Part shown: piece after piece, positions 1 to 8,831 of the stretch
How positions within the stretch are numbered: position 1 is the first letter of the stretch
Layout: every line of letters starts with the position of its first letter
Source: Agromyces agglutinans
GTDB lineage: Bacteria > Actinomycetota > Actinomycetes > Actinomycetales > Microbacteriaceae
Direction of reading: 5' to 3'
Length of the DNA: 64,000 bases
Assembly: GCF_009647605.1 (NCBI RefSeq)
Contig: NZ_WJIF01000002.1
Coordinates: forward strand, 1 to 64,000
The notes under the pieces: model-generated
What the model saw: only the letters and a program-made list of their open reading frames with translations
The model's database searches: none
What the model was told of the DNA's origin: nothing
Program-made: the position numbers and the translations under genes

Positions 1-1028
1 GCCGCCGCGGTGGCGGCACCGCCGCCGACGCTGCCGAGGAGGCCGCCGCCCCCGCCGCCGCCGATACCGGGGACGTGCCCCGGCAGAGTACCGCTGCCGC
101 CCGGGCCCCCGGGCAGGTTGGGGCCGACGGGTCCCCCGGAGCCGCCGGGGCCGCCGGAGCCGCCGGGCCCGCCGCCGGGAAGGGTCGGCACCACACCGGG
201 ACCGCCGATTCCGGGGCCACCGATGCCCGGGCCGCCGGGCAGCGTCGGGCGAACCGGATCGATGCCGCCGCCGATGCCACCGCCGATGCCGCCACCGCCG
301 CCGCCGGGGCCCCCGGGCAGGATCGGAGCAGTGCCGACGATCGAACCGTCGACGGACGGGCCACTGTATCCGGGCGGCCGCGAACCGGCGCCGGGCCCGT
401 AGCCGGGGCCGTTCCAGCCCGGGTCGTACCGGTCGAACTCCGGGCTCGGCGCATCGGGCCCGAAGGTCCAATCCTTGTCGTCGGGAACGTCAGATGCGTT
501 GAGGTCGTTCACGGTGATCTCCGCGATCACGGCCTTCTGCGCGTCGAGCCTCGCCGCATGCTGGGCGGTCTCGGCCTGCATGGTTTCGAGGGCCGCCTTC
601 GCGGCATCTTCACGCTGCCCGCCGAGCCATCCCTCGATCGCGTCGATCGCGGTATCGGCTGCGAGCGGCCCGAGCACGGGGTGCACGACCGCCGAACCGC
701 CGCGCGCGAGGTTCTCCCAGAACGGGTCGACGTCGGCCGAAGGCAGTTCGGCGACCGCGCCGGTGGCCCGGCTGCGGGAGGCGTTCGCCGCATCGATGAC
801 CCCTTGCGCGTCCTCGAGCGTGACCTGGACCCGCTTCATGTCGGCGTCGAGCTTGTGCAGCTGCGCGGCTGCGCCGTCTGCGGCGTTGCCCTTCCACGAA
901 TCGCTCTCGGCGAGCTGCGTGATCGCATTGCGGACGATGCCGAGCGCGACATTCAACCCGGCGAGGTTCGGGATCTGCCATTCGCCCGCTGCGGCGACGG
1001 CGTTCAGTTCGTCTTCATGCTTTCCCAT
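1..1028 (-). CDS. ESX-associated secreted protein, WXG-like N-terminus with Gly/Pro-rich tail (partial, 3' end off window)
   Basis: The gene reads leftward from an ATG at 1028 and runs off the left edge without a stop. The first ~170 residues are helical and contain a W-K-G turn ('ESDSWKGNAADG') near residue 45, like the helix-turn-helix of WXG100/LXG-type substrates. From about residue 200 the protein becomes a low-complexity tail of GGPG, GIGG and LPGG repeats. It overlaps the upstream mycosin gene by 14 bases, so the two are translationally coupled. I infer a secreted substrate or surface protein of the adjacent ESX system. No enzymatic domain is visible, and a toxin domain could lie beyond the edge. 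Confidence 0.7.
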   Translation of the reverse strand, partial: MGKHEDELNAVAAAGEWQIPNLAGLNVALGIVRNAITQLAESDSWKGNAADGAAAQLHKLDADMKRVQVTLEDAQGVIDAANASRSRATGAVAELPSADVDPFWENLARGGSAVVHPVLGPLAADTAIDAIEGWLGGQREDAAKAALETMQAETAQHAARLDAQKAVIAEITVNDLNASDVPDDKDWTFGPDAPSPEFDRYDPGWNGPGYGPGAGSRPPGYSGPSVDGSIVGTAPILPGGPGGGGGGIGGGIGGGIDPVRPTLPGGPGIGGPGIGGPGVVPTLPGGGPGGSGGPGGSGGPVGPNLPGGPGGSGTLPGHVPGIGGGGGGGLLGSVGGGAATAA

Positions 1029-2346
1029 GATTGCGTTCCCCTTGCCTCTGCTTGTTCCGTGTGGTGAGCACGACGACCAGCACGATCGCTCCCACGAGCA
1101 CCAGTGCCCCGACCGCTCCCCCGATGACGAAGACCGGAAGCAGCGCCTCGAACGGGTCGCCCGACGCCGGCGGCTCGGTCGGTTCGGGTGTGGCTGCCTC
1201 CGGGAAGATCTCGAGATAGGTCGGCTGGTAGACCGTCTCGACACCTCCCGCCCCTTGCAGTTCGCGGTCGTCGACGATCAGCGGGTTGACGTCGTCGTAC
1301 TGGGTCGGATCGACCCGCAGCATGTGGCGCAGCGACACGATGCCGTACCCGAGGCTGTCGTCGCGCGCGAGCTCGTGGTCCTCGACGCCGGTGTTGCGGA
1401 TCAGCGATTGGATCATCTGGTTGCCGGTCGCCTCCGGGTACTTCGACCACACGGCCGCGAGCACGCCCGCCGTGAACGGCACCGCGTTGGAGGTGCCCGA
1501 CTGGATCGTCTGGGTCTCCCAGGACTCCGCCCCCGGCCCGCCCTGCGCGGTCATTCCCACGCCGGGCGCCGCCACGTCCACGCCGGGATCGGTGGAGCCG
1601 GCGCCGTTCTGCGGATCGCCGTAGGCGTCGATCGCCTGCACTCCGACCACACCGTTCATCGAGGCGAGACCGCCGGTACCCCAGTCATCGAACGGTTCGT
1701 TCGACAGGCTCTGCAGCACGATCACGCCCTCGCGCATTGCACGGGCCACGAGGAGCGGGTCGATCGTATCCGACGACTCGATCTGGATCGAGACGATGTC
1801 CGCCCCGTCGTCGAGCGCTTGTTCGAACCGCTCGGGCACACCACGCTGCGAACCGGGTCGCTGCGAACCGGGCCGGTCGAAGCACAAGGGGTCGAGCAGC
1901 TCGCTGTCCGGACCGACCGAATAATAGGTCACCTGGGCCCGCGGTGCCGCGCCCCGCACTCCGACCTGTCCCGGGTACCCGGCCCCGGCGCCGGCGATCA
2001 GCGAGACCGAGTTCGTCCCGTGCGCCCCCTCCATCTCGTCCGTCGTGGGCGGAATCGGGTTGCCGGCCTCGTCGTAGCAGATCGACGGCGCGATCGTGAG
2101 ATCGGCCCCCTGCAGGGTCGGCACATCGGGATTGATCTGGCCGTCGATCACTGCGACCTGCACTCCCGCGCCGTCGTTGCCGGCATCGAGCGACTCCTGC
2201 ATGCCCGAAGCGGTGAAGTACCAGTCACCCGGCGCCTCGCTCTCAGCGCCGATGGCCGGCTGGGACGCCGCGAGGAGCGCAGCACCCAGAGCGACTCCTG
2301 CAGCGAGCCGCGCGATGTTCCGCCCCTGCACGTCAGATCGGCGCAA
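1015..2346 (-). CDS. mycP: mycosin-like subtilisin protease of the ESX locus
   Basis: A 443-residue S8-family serine protease. It has an N-terminal signal segment (about residues 8-33), Asp68 in 'VAVIDGQ', His109 in 'EGAHGTNS', the oxyanion Asn216 and Ser286 in 'SGTSNAVPF', then a Pro/Glu-rich linker and a C-terminal transmembrane helix (about 400-430) with a basic end. This is the mycosin layout, a membrane-anchored protease of type VII secretion systems that faces the outside. It lies in a leftward operon with the WXG100 genes and overlaps both neighbours. A second mycosin sits in the divergent eccD-eccB operon, so the locus has two. Confidence 0.88.
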   Translation of the reverse strand: MRRSDVQGRNIARLAAGVALGAALLAASQPAIGAESEAPGDWYFTASGMQESLDAGNDGAGVQVAVIDGQINPDVPTLQGADLTIAPSICYDEAGNPIPPTTDEMEGAHGTNSVSLIAGAGAGYPGQVGVRGAAPRAQVTYYSVGPDSELLDPLCFDRPGSQRPGSQRGVPERFEQALDDGADIVSIQIESSDTIDPLLVARAMREGVIVLQSLSNEPFDDWGTGGLASMNGVVGVQAIDAYGDPQNGAGSTDPGVDVAAPGVGMTAQGGPGAESWETQTIQSGTSNAVPFTAGVLAAVWSKYPEATGNQMIQSLIRNTGVEDHELARDDSLGYGIVSLRHMLRVDPTQYDDVNPLIVDDRELQGAGGVETVYQPTYLEIFPEAATPEPTEPPASGDPFEALLPVFVIGGAVGALVLVGAIVLVVVLTTRNKQRQGERNHGKA

Positions 2347-2725
2347 TGTCGCGACCGCCGACCGTCGGCGCCTTCTTCTGCACGATATCGGGGAAGTAGT
2401 CGTCGAGGGAGTCGAGCACGCCGGTGATCGTCTTCGCCTCGTCGGCGAACGAGGCGTCGAGCTCGACCTGCTGCTTCACGGCCGCTCGGATCTGGTCGGA
2501 CAGTTCGGCCATGTACTCCACCGTCGCGCGCACGGTGCGGCCCAGTTGGATGCCGAGTCCGTTGAGCGCACGCCGGAACTCCTGCGCCGCGGGGCTCTCG
2601 GACGCGGCCGCACCGTCGGTGCGTGAGACCGCCGCGGGATCCGGCATCTCGTGAAGACTGTTCAGCACGGCGACGAGCTCGGCGAACACCTGGTCGGGCT
2701 GCACCGAGATCTCAGAGGCACCCAT
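2333..2725 (-). CDS. small helical ESX-locus protein, unknown function
   Basis: A 130-residue protein with no signal peptide or membrane segment. It is predicted mostly helical, with a polar Ala/Ser-rich linker around residues 35-48. The central part ('ALNGLGIQLGRTVRATVEYMAEL') looks like a long amphipathic helix. It lies between the WXG100 genes and the mycosin gene and overlaps the latter by 14 bases. It could be a substrate-specific chaperone-like or co-secreted helical-hairpin protein. I do not recognise the family, and the functional guess rests on position only. Confidence 0.75.
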   Translation of the reverse strand: MGASEISVQPDQVFAELVAVLNSLHEMPDPAAVSRTDGAAASESPAAQEFRRALNGLGIQLGRTVRATVEYMAELSDQIRAAVKQQVELDASFADEAKTITGVLDSLDDYFPDIVQKKAPTVGGRDIAPI

Positions 2726-2842
2726 CGTCGATTCCCCTCAACTCCTGGACGAACATCTGTGGCGACCTCACGGCCGCAGTCAACGTGGCGATGGGGTGCC
2801 ACGGCGAATCGCCGCGCACCCCACCCGCTCGAAAGCCTCGAC

Positions 2843-3139
2843 TCAGATCGAGAAGCGCTTCGCCGAAGCGTTGTCGCCCGAGACGTACTCGCCCGACATC
2901 TGCTCGGTCTTCGTCGCGATCTGCCCGAGCAGCGACTGCAGCTCGGCGAGCGACTTGGTCCACTTGGCCTGCGCCTGGTCGTAGGCGGCCTGCGCCTCAC
3001 CGCCCCACGACGCGCGGAGCTTGCCGACCTCGGACTCGAGGCGCTCGAGGTCCGACCGGATTCCGTTCGCACCGTTGCGGATCTGGCCGGCGAGCGCGTT
3101 GACCTGCTCGGGCCGGACCGACATGGACTGCATGTTCAT
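2843..3139 (-). CDS. WXG100 family protein (ESAT-6-like)
   Basis: A 98-residue protein, the usual size for WXG100 substrates. Two amphipathic helices flank the turn 'ASWGGEAQ' (W-G-G at about residue 45). The second helix ends in 'KTEQMSGEYVSGD', close to the YxxxD/E export signal of type VII substrates. It follows the other WXG100 gene by 25 bases on the same strand, so the two probably form a CFP-10/ESAT-6-like dimer exported by the EccB/EccD-containing machine encoded divergently. 'MNMQSM' gives two possible starts; the first is used here. Confidence 0.92.
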   Translation of the reverse strand: MNMQSMSVRPEQVNALAGQIRNGANGIRSDLERLESEVGKLRASWGGEAQAAYDQAQAKWTKSLAELQSLLGQIATKTEQMSGEYVSGDNASAKRFSI

Positions 3140-3164
3140 CTGCTCTCTCCCGTCTCTCGAACGC

Positions 3165-3482
3165 TCAGGCGCCCGACATCATCGAGCCGAGGCCCGAGAT
3201 GGTCTGCTGGTGCTGGTCTTCGGTGGCGGCCTGGTCGCGCTCGGTTCCCGCGAGCGCATCTTCGAGCGTCACGAGCACCTGGTTGAGCTTGGTGGTCTCC
3301 TCGTTCCAGCGGTTGAGCAGCTGGGTGTAGGAGCCCGCGGCGGCACCGGTCCAGTACGCGCTCACCTGCTCGATCTCACCGCGCACCGTCTTGACCTTCT
3401 GGTCGATGGCGCCCTTCGCCTCGTTGACAGCCTGCGCACCCCGGCGCAGCGCGCCTTCTTCTGCGGAGATCTGATCAGCCAT
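3165..3482 (-). CDS. WXG100 family protein, first gene of leftward ESX operon
   Basis: A 105-residue helical-hairpin protein with the turn 'SAYWTGAAAGSY' (W-T-G, near residue 44), diagnostic for the WXG100 superfamily. It has no signal peptide. It is the first gene of the leftward operon, with a purine-rich ribosome-binding site just upstream of the ATG, and is followed by the second WXG100 gene. In other actinobacteria such pairs are the core secreted heterodimer of an ESX system and are needed for export of other substrates. Assignment as the EsxB or EsxA partner is not possible by eye. Confidence 0.92.
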   Translation of the reverse strand: MADQISAEEGALRRGAQAVNEAKGAIDQKVKTVRGEIEQVSAYWTGAAAGSYTQLLNRWNEETTKLNQVLVTLEDALAGTERDQAATEDQHQQTISGLGSMMSGA

Positions 3483-3664
3483 CTCACGCTCCTTTCACCC
3501 CTACACGACACGGACGAGGAGAGCGTACCCCGTTTTCGAATCCCACGAAGATGGGGAGAGGTACCCATCCGGCCCGGATCGCCGCGAAGCGGAGATGGGC
3601 TTCCCGTAGAGTGTTCGCGCGGCGCCCGCATCCGCAGGCTGCCCGTGGATGTCAGGAAAGGTGC
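3483..3664. promoter_or_regulatory. divergent promoter region between esx and ecc operons
   Basis: This 182-base gap separates the leftward WXG100 operon from the rightward eccD operon. A TAGAGT hexamer at 3606-3611 is a plausible -10 for eccD, and 'aggaaagg' immediately before the ATG at 3665 is its ribosome-binding site. I saw no clear palindromic operator. Confidence 0.4.
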
Positions 3665-4999
3665 ATGGCACAGAACGCCGCTGCCGCCGGGGTGCTGAGG
3701 CTGTCGATCGTGAGCGAGGATCGCCGGCTCGATGTCGGCGTGCCGGCCCATGTCCCCCTCGTCGAGCTCATCCCCGGCTTCGCGCGCAGCATCGGGGTCC
3801 TCGACCCCACGCTCGCGCACACCGGCTACCAGTTGCGGCGTGCCGACGGCACCGTGCTCGACTCGGCCCGAGCGGCCCTGGTGCAGGGCGTCCACGACGG
3901 CGAGCTGCTCACCCTGGTGCGCGGCGGCCTCATCGCCGAGCCCAAGGTCTACGACGACATCGTCGAGGCGGTCATCGACGCCACCGCGTCGCAGCACGGC
4001 GCATGGACGCCGCGCGACAGCTCGCGCACCGCGCTCGCGATCAGCCTCGCCTTCCTCGCGCTGTGCGCCCTCCTGCTGCTGACGTCGGGCGCCGACTCGA
4101 CGCTGGCCGCGGTCATCGCCGGAGCCGGCGCGCTCGTACTGCTCGCGACGGGTGCCGTGCTCGGCCGCCTCGGGCAGTCGGAGGCGAGCCACGCCCTCTC
4201 CCTCGCCGCGGCCGCCTACGGGGGCCTCGCGGGGCTCATCGCGGTCCCGGCCGCCGAACCGTGGGGGTGGCCGCTCGCGGCTGCCGGTCTCGGACTCGGT
4301 CTCGTCGGCGGCGCGGCACTCGCCCTCGCGCCCGACCGACCGGAATTGCAGTTCGCCCCGATCGCGCTGGGCACCGCGCTCGGCCTGACCGGGCTCATCG
4401 CGGCGGTGCTCGGCGGCGATCCGATCGGGCCGTGGGCGATCATGGTGGCCGCCGCCGGCACGCTCTCCAACGGCCTGCCGTGGCTCGCGATGAGCTCGAC
4501 CCGAATCCGGGTCATCTCGCCGCAGAGCGATGCCGAGATCTTCGACGCGCCGCACCCGGTCGACCCCGACGAGGTCACCCGTCGCGCCGTCGCGGGCGCC
4601 CGCACGCTGACGTCGCTCCGCATCGCGCTGGCACTCGCGATGCTCGTCGCCACGCCGCTCGTCGCGGCATCCGGATTGGTGGGCGCGCTCCTCAGCGCGC
4701 TCGCGTTCGTCGGCCTCATGTTCCAGTCGCGGCAGATGCACGCGCGCGGAGGCGTGCTCGCGCTCATGGCGTTCGGAGCCGTCGGGCTCGCCGTGACCGG
4801 GCTGACCGTGGTGTTCAGCCAGCCCGACCTGCGCATCGGGCTGCTGGTCGTCCTGCTCACCACGACGGCGCTGCTCGTGGGACTCACGCTCCTCAGCCCC
4901 CGCGCGCGGCTCCGACTCGCCCGCCTGGCCGACACCGCCGAGCTCGTGGCGCTCGCGCTGCTGCTGCCGCTCGGCGTCCTGACCGCCGGGCTCGCGTAG
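3665..4999 (+). CDS. eccD: type VII secretion integral membrane protein EccD
   Basis: A 444-residue protein with a soluble ubiquitin-like (YukD-type) domain at about residues 10-90, a short linker and then about ten or eleven closely packed hydrophobic helices. This is the EccD architecture: the channel-lining vestibule component of the ESX inner-membrane complex. The start at 3665 is chosen because 'aggaaagg' precedes it and because the ubiquitin-like domain begins right after it; upstream in-frame codons are Arg-rich and not protein-like. It is followed 3 bases later by eccB and then a mycosin gene in one operon. EccC, the ATPase, is not visible here. Confidence 0.9.
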   Translation: MAQNAAAAGVLRLSIVSEDRRLDVGVPAHVPLVELIPGFARSIGVLDPTLAHTGYQLRRADGTVLDSARAALVQGVHDGELLTLVRGGLIAEPKVYDDIVEAVIDATASQHGAWTPRDSSRTALAISLAFLALCALLLLTSGADSTLAAVIAGAGALVLLATGAVLGRLGQSEASHALSLAAAAYGGLAGLIAVPAAEPWGWPLAAAGLGLGLVGGAALALAPDRPELQFAPIALGTALGLTGLIAAVLGGDPIGPWAIMVAAAGTLSNGLPWLAMSSTRIRVISPQSDAEIFDAPHPVDPDEVTRRAVAGARTLTSLRIALALAMLVATPLVAASGLVGALLSALAFVGLMFQSRQMHARGGVLALMAFGAVGLAVTGLTVVFSQPDLRIGLLVVLLTTTALLVGLTLLSPRARLRLARLADTAELVALALLLPLGVLTAGLA

Positions 5000-5002
5000 G
5001 CG

Positions 5003-6355
5003 ATGGCGACGAAGAAAGACCTCATCGAGGCGCAGACGTTCAGCCGCCGCCGGCTGCTCACGGCGTTCACGGGCGGCGCGCCCGGAGGCAAGGAGCTCGA
5101 GCCGTCGAAGCCGCTGATCGCCGTGATCACCGGCATCGTGCTCAGCGTCATGCTCGTGCTCGGCGGCGTGTTCTACGGCCTCATCCGCCCGGGCCTGCCG
5201 AACGACTGGCAGAACAACCGGCTCATCGTCGCCGGCGACACCGGTGCCAGGTTCGTCTCCATCGAGGGCGTCCTCTACCCGGTGGTCAACACGGCGAGCG
5301 CGCGGCTGCTCATCCCCGCCGGGCAGTTCGAGGTGATCACGACCGACCGCGGCACGCTCTCGGGCATCGAGATCGGCCGGTCGATCGGCATCGTGGGCGC
5401 CCCCGACGAGCTTCCCGAGCCGAGCGCCCTCATCCACGACGCCTGGGCCGCCTGCCTGCCCGAGGGGCGCACCTCCGTGGTCGCGCTGTCCTCGAATCCG
5501 GTCGCGGCCCCGGCCGCCGGAGTCGGTCTCGCGGTCACCCGAGGCGACGAGGCCTTCGTCGTCGCCGGCGATCGTCGCTACGCCGTCGACGACGAGCAGG
5601 TGAGCGCCGTGCTGCGCGCGGCCGGGCTCGGCACCGTCGGCGAGCGCGAAGTCGAGGGCCGCTGGCTCGAGCTCTACACCGAGGGCGAGCCGCTCGCTCC
5701 GCTCGTGATCGACGGCGCGGGCGCCCCGGTCACGGGTACGAGCCTGCGCGTCGGCGAGGCGGTGCACGCCGCGGGCAGCCCCGAAGCCGACCGCTACCTC
5801 GTCACGGCGGCGGGCGAGCTCGCGCCGCTCAGCCCGCTCGCCTACCAGCTGTACCTCCTCGGCACGGGCGCCGAGCTCGGTGAGGCGCGCGAGATCAGCC
5901 CAGCCGAGATCGCGGGGCTCACCACCGCCTCCGCTCGCGCCGGCGGTGCCGACTGGCCGACCGACGTGCTCGGGGAGCTCTCGGCCGGCGACATCCCGTG
6001 CGCGGTGCTCGACACCTCGGGCGAGGCGCCGACGACCCGCCTCGGCATGGCCGAGCGCGAGTTGCCGGATGTCTCCGCCGCGGGCGCGGTCGCCATGCAG
6101 CGCGGCGCGGGCGCCGTCGTCGCCGCGGGCGGGTCGGGCACCGACCGAGCGACGACGACGTTCGTGATCGACGCGACCGGCACGGCATTCCCGGTGCCCG
6201 GCAGCGACCCCGAGCCGTTGCAGCGCCTCGGCTACGGCGAGGACGACGTCACCCCGGTCACGAACGCGTGGATCGCCTTCTTCCCGACGGGCCCGGCGCT
6301 CTCGCCCGCCGCTGCGGCGGATACGGCCGAGCCGGCATCGGCCGACGGCGGATGA
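5003..6355 (+). CDS. eccB: type VII secretion protein EccB
   Basis: A 450-residue protein. It opens with the EccB hallmark of a cytoplasmic N-terminus ('KKDLIEAQTFSRRRLLTAF'), followed by one transmembrane helix at about residues 38-62. A long extracytoplasmic part follows, with repeated Val/Gly-rich beta segments and two conserved Cys ('WAACLPEG', 'DIPCAVLD') that could form a disulfide. EccB forms the periplasmic part of the ESX complex. It lies 3 bases after eccD and overlaps the mycosin start by 4 bases (ATGA). Confidence 0.92.
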   Translation: MATKKDLIEAQTFSRRRLLTAFTGGAPGGKELEPSKPLIAVITGIVLSVMLVLGGVFYGLIRPGLPNDWQNNRLIVAGDTGARFVSIEGVLYPVVNTASARLLIPAGQFEVITTDRGTLSGIEIGRSIGIVGAPDELPEPSALIHDAWAACLPEGRTSVVALSSNPVAAPAAGVGLAVTRGDEAFVVAGDRRYAVDDEQVSAVLRAAGLGTVGEREVEGRWLELYTEGEPLAPLVIDGAGAPVTGTSLRVGEAVHAAGSPEADRYLVTAAGELAPLSPLAYQLYLLGTGAELGEAREISPAEIAGLTTASARAGGADWPTDVLGELSAGDIPCAVLDTSGEAPTTRLGMAERELPDVSAAGAVAMQRGAGAVVAAGGSGTDRATTTFVIDATGTAFPVPGSDPEPLQRLGYGEDDVTPVTNAWIAFFPTGPALSPAAAADTAEPASADGG

Positions 6356-7662
6356 CGGGCGGCCGCCTCGCCGCGCTGGCGGCGCTCGCGGGCATCGCCT
6401 GCGGCATCGTCGCCGCGGCGGCGACCGCGACGCCGCTGGGCGCCGCTTCGCACGCGTTCGCCGCGGGCCAGTGCGAGCCGGGGAACGTGGCGTACACCCC
6501 CCAGACCCCGCCGGCGTTCGCCCTGCTCCAGTCCGAGCTCGCCTGGGGTCGCGCGACCGGCGACGGCGTGCTCGTCGCGATCGTCGACTCGGGCATCGAC
6601 GCGGGCAACGCCCACCTCGCTCCCGTGCTGACCGGCGGCGTCGACCTCGTGGGCGACGGCGAGCGGGCCGACGGTCTCAGCGACCTCGACGGCCACGGCA
6701 CCGCGATCGCCGGGATCATCGCGGCCGCGGAGGTGCCCGGTTCCGGCGTGCGGGGACTCGCCCCCGATGCCCGCCTCCTCTCGGTGCGCGTGTTCCGCGG
6801 GCGCGACGACGAGTCGATCGAGGCGGGCTTCGGCCCGACGGTCGAGCGGATCGCGGCGGGCATCCGCGTCGCCGCCGACCGGGGCGCGCAGGTCGTCAAT
6901 GTCTCGCTCAGCGACGTGCCCGAGTCTGGCGACCTGCACGACGCGGTGGCCTATGCGCACGCACGGGGAAGCCTCGTCGTCGCGAGCGCGGGCAATCGCA
7001 CGACGTCGGCCTCGACCGAGGACGGCCCCCGCTACCCGGCCGCGTACCCCGAAGCACTCGCGGTCGCGACCAGCGATGCGTCGGGCCAGGCGACGGATGC
7101 CTCGGTGCACGGCCCGCACGTCGAGGTGGCCGCCCCCGGCCAGAACGTGCTCACCTCCGCGACTGGAGCCGGCGACTGCCTCTACGCAGCCGACACCCCC
7201 TCGTCGAGTTTCGCGACGGCGTACGCCGCCGCCGCCGCCGCCCTCGTCGCCGGGGCACACCCCGAGGAGGGCCCCGACGGCTGGCAGTACCGCTTGATGG
7301 CGAGCGCGACCCGTGCCGACCCCGACCGCCGCGATGACGCGCTCGGGTGGGGCGTCGTGCAGCCGTACGACGCGATCGCGCTGCTGCCCGCACCCGACAC
7401 CCGCGGCCCGGCGAGCCCCTTCTTCGACACCAGCGCGAGCGCCGTGCGGCCGGCGAGCACGGCGGTCGAGCCCGACCACGGACCGTCCCCGTTCGAGGCG
7501 ACGCGTGAACTGCTGCTCGTCACGGGTGTCATCGCCGTGGCGGCGCTCGGCACGCTCGGGAGCCTGCTCGTGCTCCGCCGGCGCCGTGCCGAGCCCGCGA
7601 CGCCCACGCTCGCCGACGTCCGCGGAGGCCTGCTCAGCCGCGAGGTCGACACCGAGCCGTGA
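6352..7662 (+). CDS. mycP: mycosin protease of the ecc operon
   Basis: A 436-residue subtilisin-type protease with an N-terminal signal sequence (residues 1-38), Asp79 in 'AIVDSGID', His115 in 'LDGHGTAIAG', Asn215 in 'VASAGNRT' and the serine at about 286 in 'SSSFATAYA'. A C-terminal transmembrane helix (about 385-405) ends in an Arg-rich cytoplasmic tail. The nucleophile context is SSSFA rather than the more common GTSFA, but the serine is kept. The ATG at 6352 overlaps the eccB stop. The protein should be anchored outside the cell membrane and stabilise or process the ESX complex. It differs clearly from the leftward mycosin, so they are not recent duplicates. Confidence 0.9.
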   Translation: MTGGRLAALAALAGIACGIVAAAATATPLGAASHAFAAGQCEPGNVAYTPQTPPAFALLQSELAWGRATGDGVLVAIVDSGIDAGNAHLAPVLTGGVDLVGDGERADGLSDLDGHGTAIAGIIAAAEVPGSGVRGLAPDARLLSVRVFRGRDDESIEAGFGPTVERIAAGIRVAADRGAQVVNVSLSDVPESGDLHDAVAYAHARGSLVVASAGNRTTSASTEDGPRYPAAYPEALAVATSDASGQATDASVHGPHVEVAAPGQNVLTSATGAGDCLYAADTPSSSFATAYAAAAAALVAGAHPEEGPDGWQYRLMASATRADPDRRDDALGWGVVQPYDAIALLPAPDTRGPASPFFDTSASAVRPASTAVEPDHGPSPFEATRELLLVTGVIAVAALGTLGSLLVLRRRRAEPATPTLADVRGGLLSREVDTEP

Positions 7663-7696
7663 GCCCGTACGGCGCAGCCGTGAGCGGGGCACCGCG

Positions 7697-7718
7697 GAGC
7701 CGTAGGCGGTTCCGGCTC
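7697..7718. terminator. weak inverted repeat between convergent genes
   Basis: GAGCCG and CGGCTC face each other with a 10-base loop, between the stops of the convergent mycosin and FHA genes. There is no T tract, so it is only a weak terminator candidate. Confidence 0.25.
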
Positions 7719-7720
7719 GG

Positions 7721-8758
7721 TCAGGGCACCAGCTCGTAGGCGAGCCGCAGCTCAACCTCGCCCAGCCTGAAGCGCTCGCCGACCACGGCCGGCTCGCCCG
7801 GCTGGAGCTCGAGGACGGAGCCGCTCGCGTCGACGACGCGGCTGCCGTTGGTCGAGGCGAGGTCGACGAGCCGCCAGGCGCCGTCGGTGTAGGCGAGCCG
7901 TGCATGGGTCTTCGACAGCGTGCGGGTGTGGTCGGGCAGCGCGATGCGCTGCTCGTCGGGAGTCGCCGGCTCGGGGTTGCGCCCGAGCACGATGCGGGGC
8001 GCGGCGAGGTCGAAGGCGGTGCCGTCGGCGAGTTCGACCCGCCAGTTCGCCCGGGCCGCGGGCGGCGCGGGCGCTGGGCTGGCGGCGACCGGACGCGCGA
8101 CCGCGGCGGGCCGAACCGGCGCGGCGGCCGGGACCGCGACCGGCGCGGCAGCGACCGGCTCCGACCCCATGCCCGGCGCCGGAAGGACCGATCCCGGTAC
8201 CGCAGGCACGACACCCTGCGGCTCGAGCGGCTGCACCTCGATCGGCGTGGCGACGGGAATCGCGTAGCCCGAGGCATCCCGTGGGGCGAACGCGGTCGCC
8301 GGATCGATGGCCTCGTCGAGGGCCTCGGGCACGCGACCGCCTACGGGCTCGGGCGCCGGCTCGGGCCCCCACGCGAGCACCGACATCCACACGGGCGGCA
8401 GCACGATGCCGAGCGCGGTCGAGCCCGCTCCTCGGCCGAAGCGCTCGTTGATCCGGTGAACGGCGGCGATGCGCACCACGAGCCCGTAGATCGCGACGAC
8501 GGGGATGAGGCAGTACACGAGCGAGTAGGCGGGCTTGCCGCCGCGGGCGAAGACCTCGGCCTCGTTCAGCACGGGCACCCACGCCTTCCACGGTTCCCCG
8601 CCGGTGCGCGCGAAGAGCCGCGAGAGGGCGAAGCCGGTCCAGAGGTAGAGCGCGAGCCAGACGACGAATGCGGCCGCGACCATCGCGAACAGCGCCGGCC
8701 CGAGTGCCGAGACGTCCGGCACGACACCGGATCCATCCACTGCGAGAACGCTCACCAC
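7721..8758 (-). CDS. membrane protein with C-terminal FHA domain
   Basis: 345 residues. Two or three membrane helices lie within residues 20-125 and contain 'WKAWVPVLNEAEVFARGGKPA', which resembles the DUF5684-type small membrane domain. An Ala/Pro/Val-rich linker (about 130-240) and an FHA phosphothreonine-binding domain at the C-terminus follow, with 'IVLGRNPE', 'LSKTHARL' and 'DLASTNGSRV' (the GR, SxxH and TNG motifs). The FHA domain implies reading of Ser/Thr-kinase signals at the membrane, plausibly from kinases such as the one at the right edge. It is convergent with the ESX operon; a link to secretion is possible but not shown. Confidence 0.85.
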   Translation of the reverse strand: MVSVLAVDGSGVVPDVSALGPALFAMVAAAFVVWLALYLWTGFALSRLFARTGGEPWKAWVPVLNEAEVFARGGKPAYSLVYCLIPVVAIYGLVVRIAAVHRINERFGRGAGSTALGIVLPPVWMSVLAWGPEPAPEPVGGRVPEALDEAIDPATAFAPRDASGYAIPVATPIEVQPLEPQGVVPAVPGSVLPAPGMGSEPVAAAPVAVPAAAPVRPAAVARPVAASPAPAPPAARANWRVELADGTAFDLAAPRIVLGRNPEPATPDEQRIALPDHTRTLSKTHARLAYTDGAWRLVDLASTNGSRVVDASGSVLELQPGEPAVVGERFRLGEVELRLAYELVP

Positions 8759-8831
8759 CGGATTCTTTCATGCGTCGCGCTGAAGCGGAGTGCCGGGCGG
8801 ATTTCCGTGCAGGTCCCAGCGCTCGACGCCC

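Noticed and set aside
10-402. Proline-rich plus-strand frame at the left edge
   Set aside because: It is the complement of the Gly-rich tail of the secreted ESX protein; poly-Pro is just reversed GGN codons.
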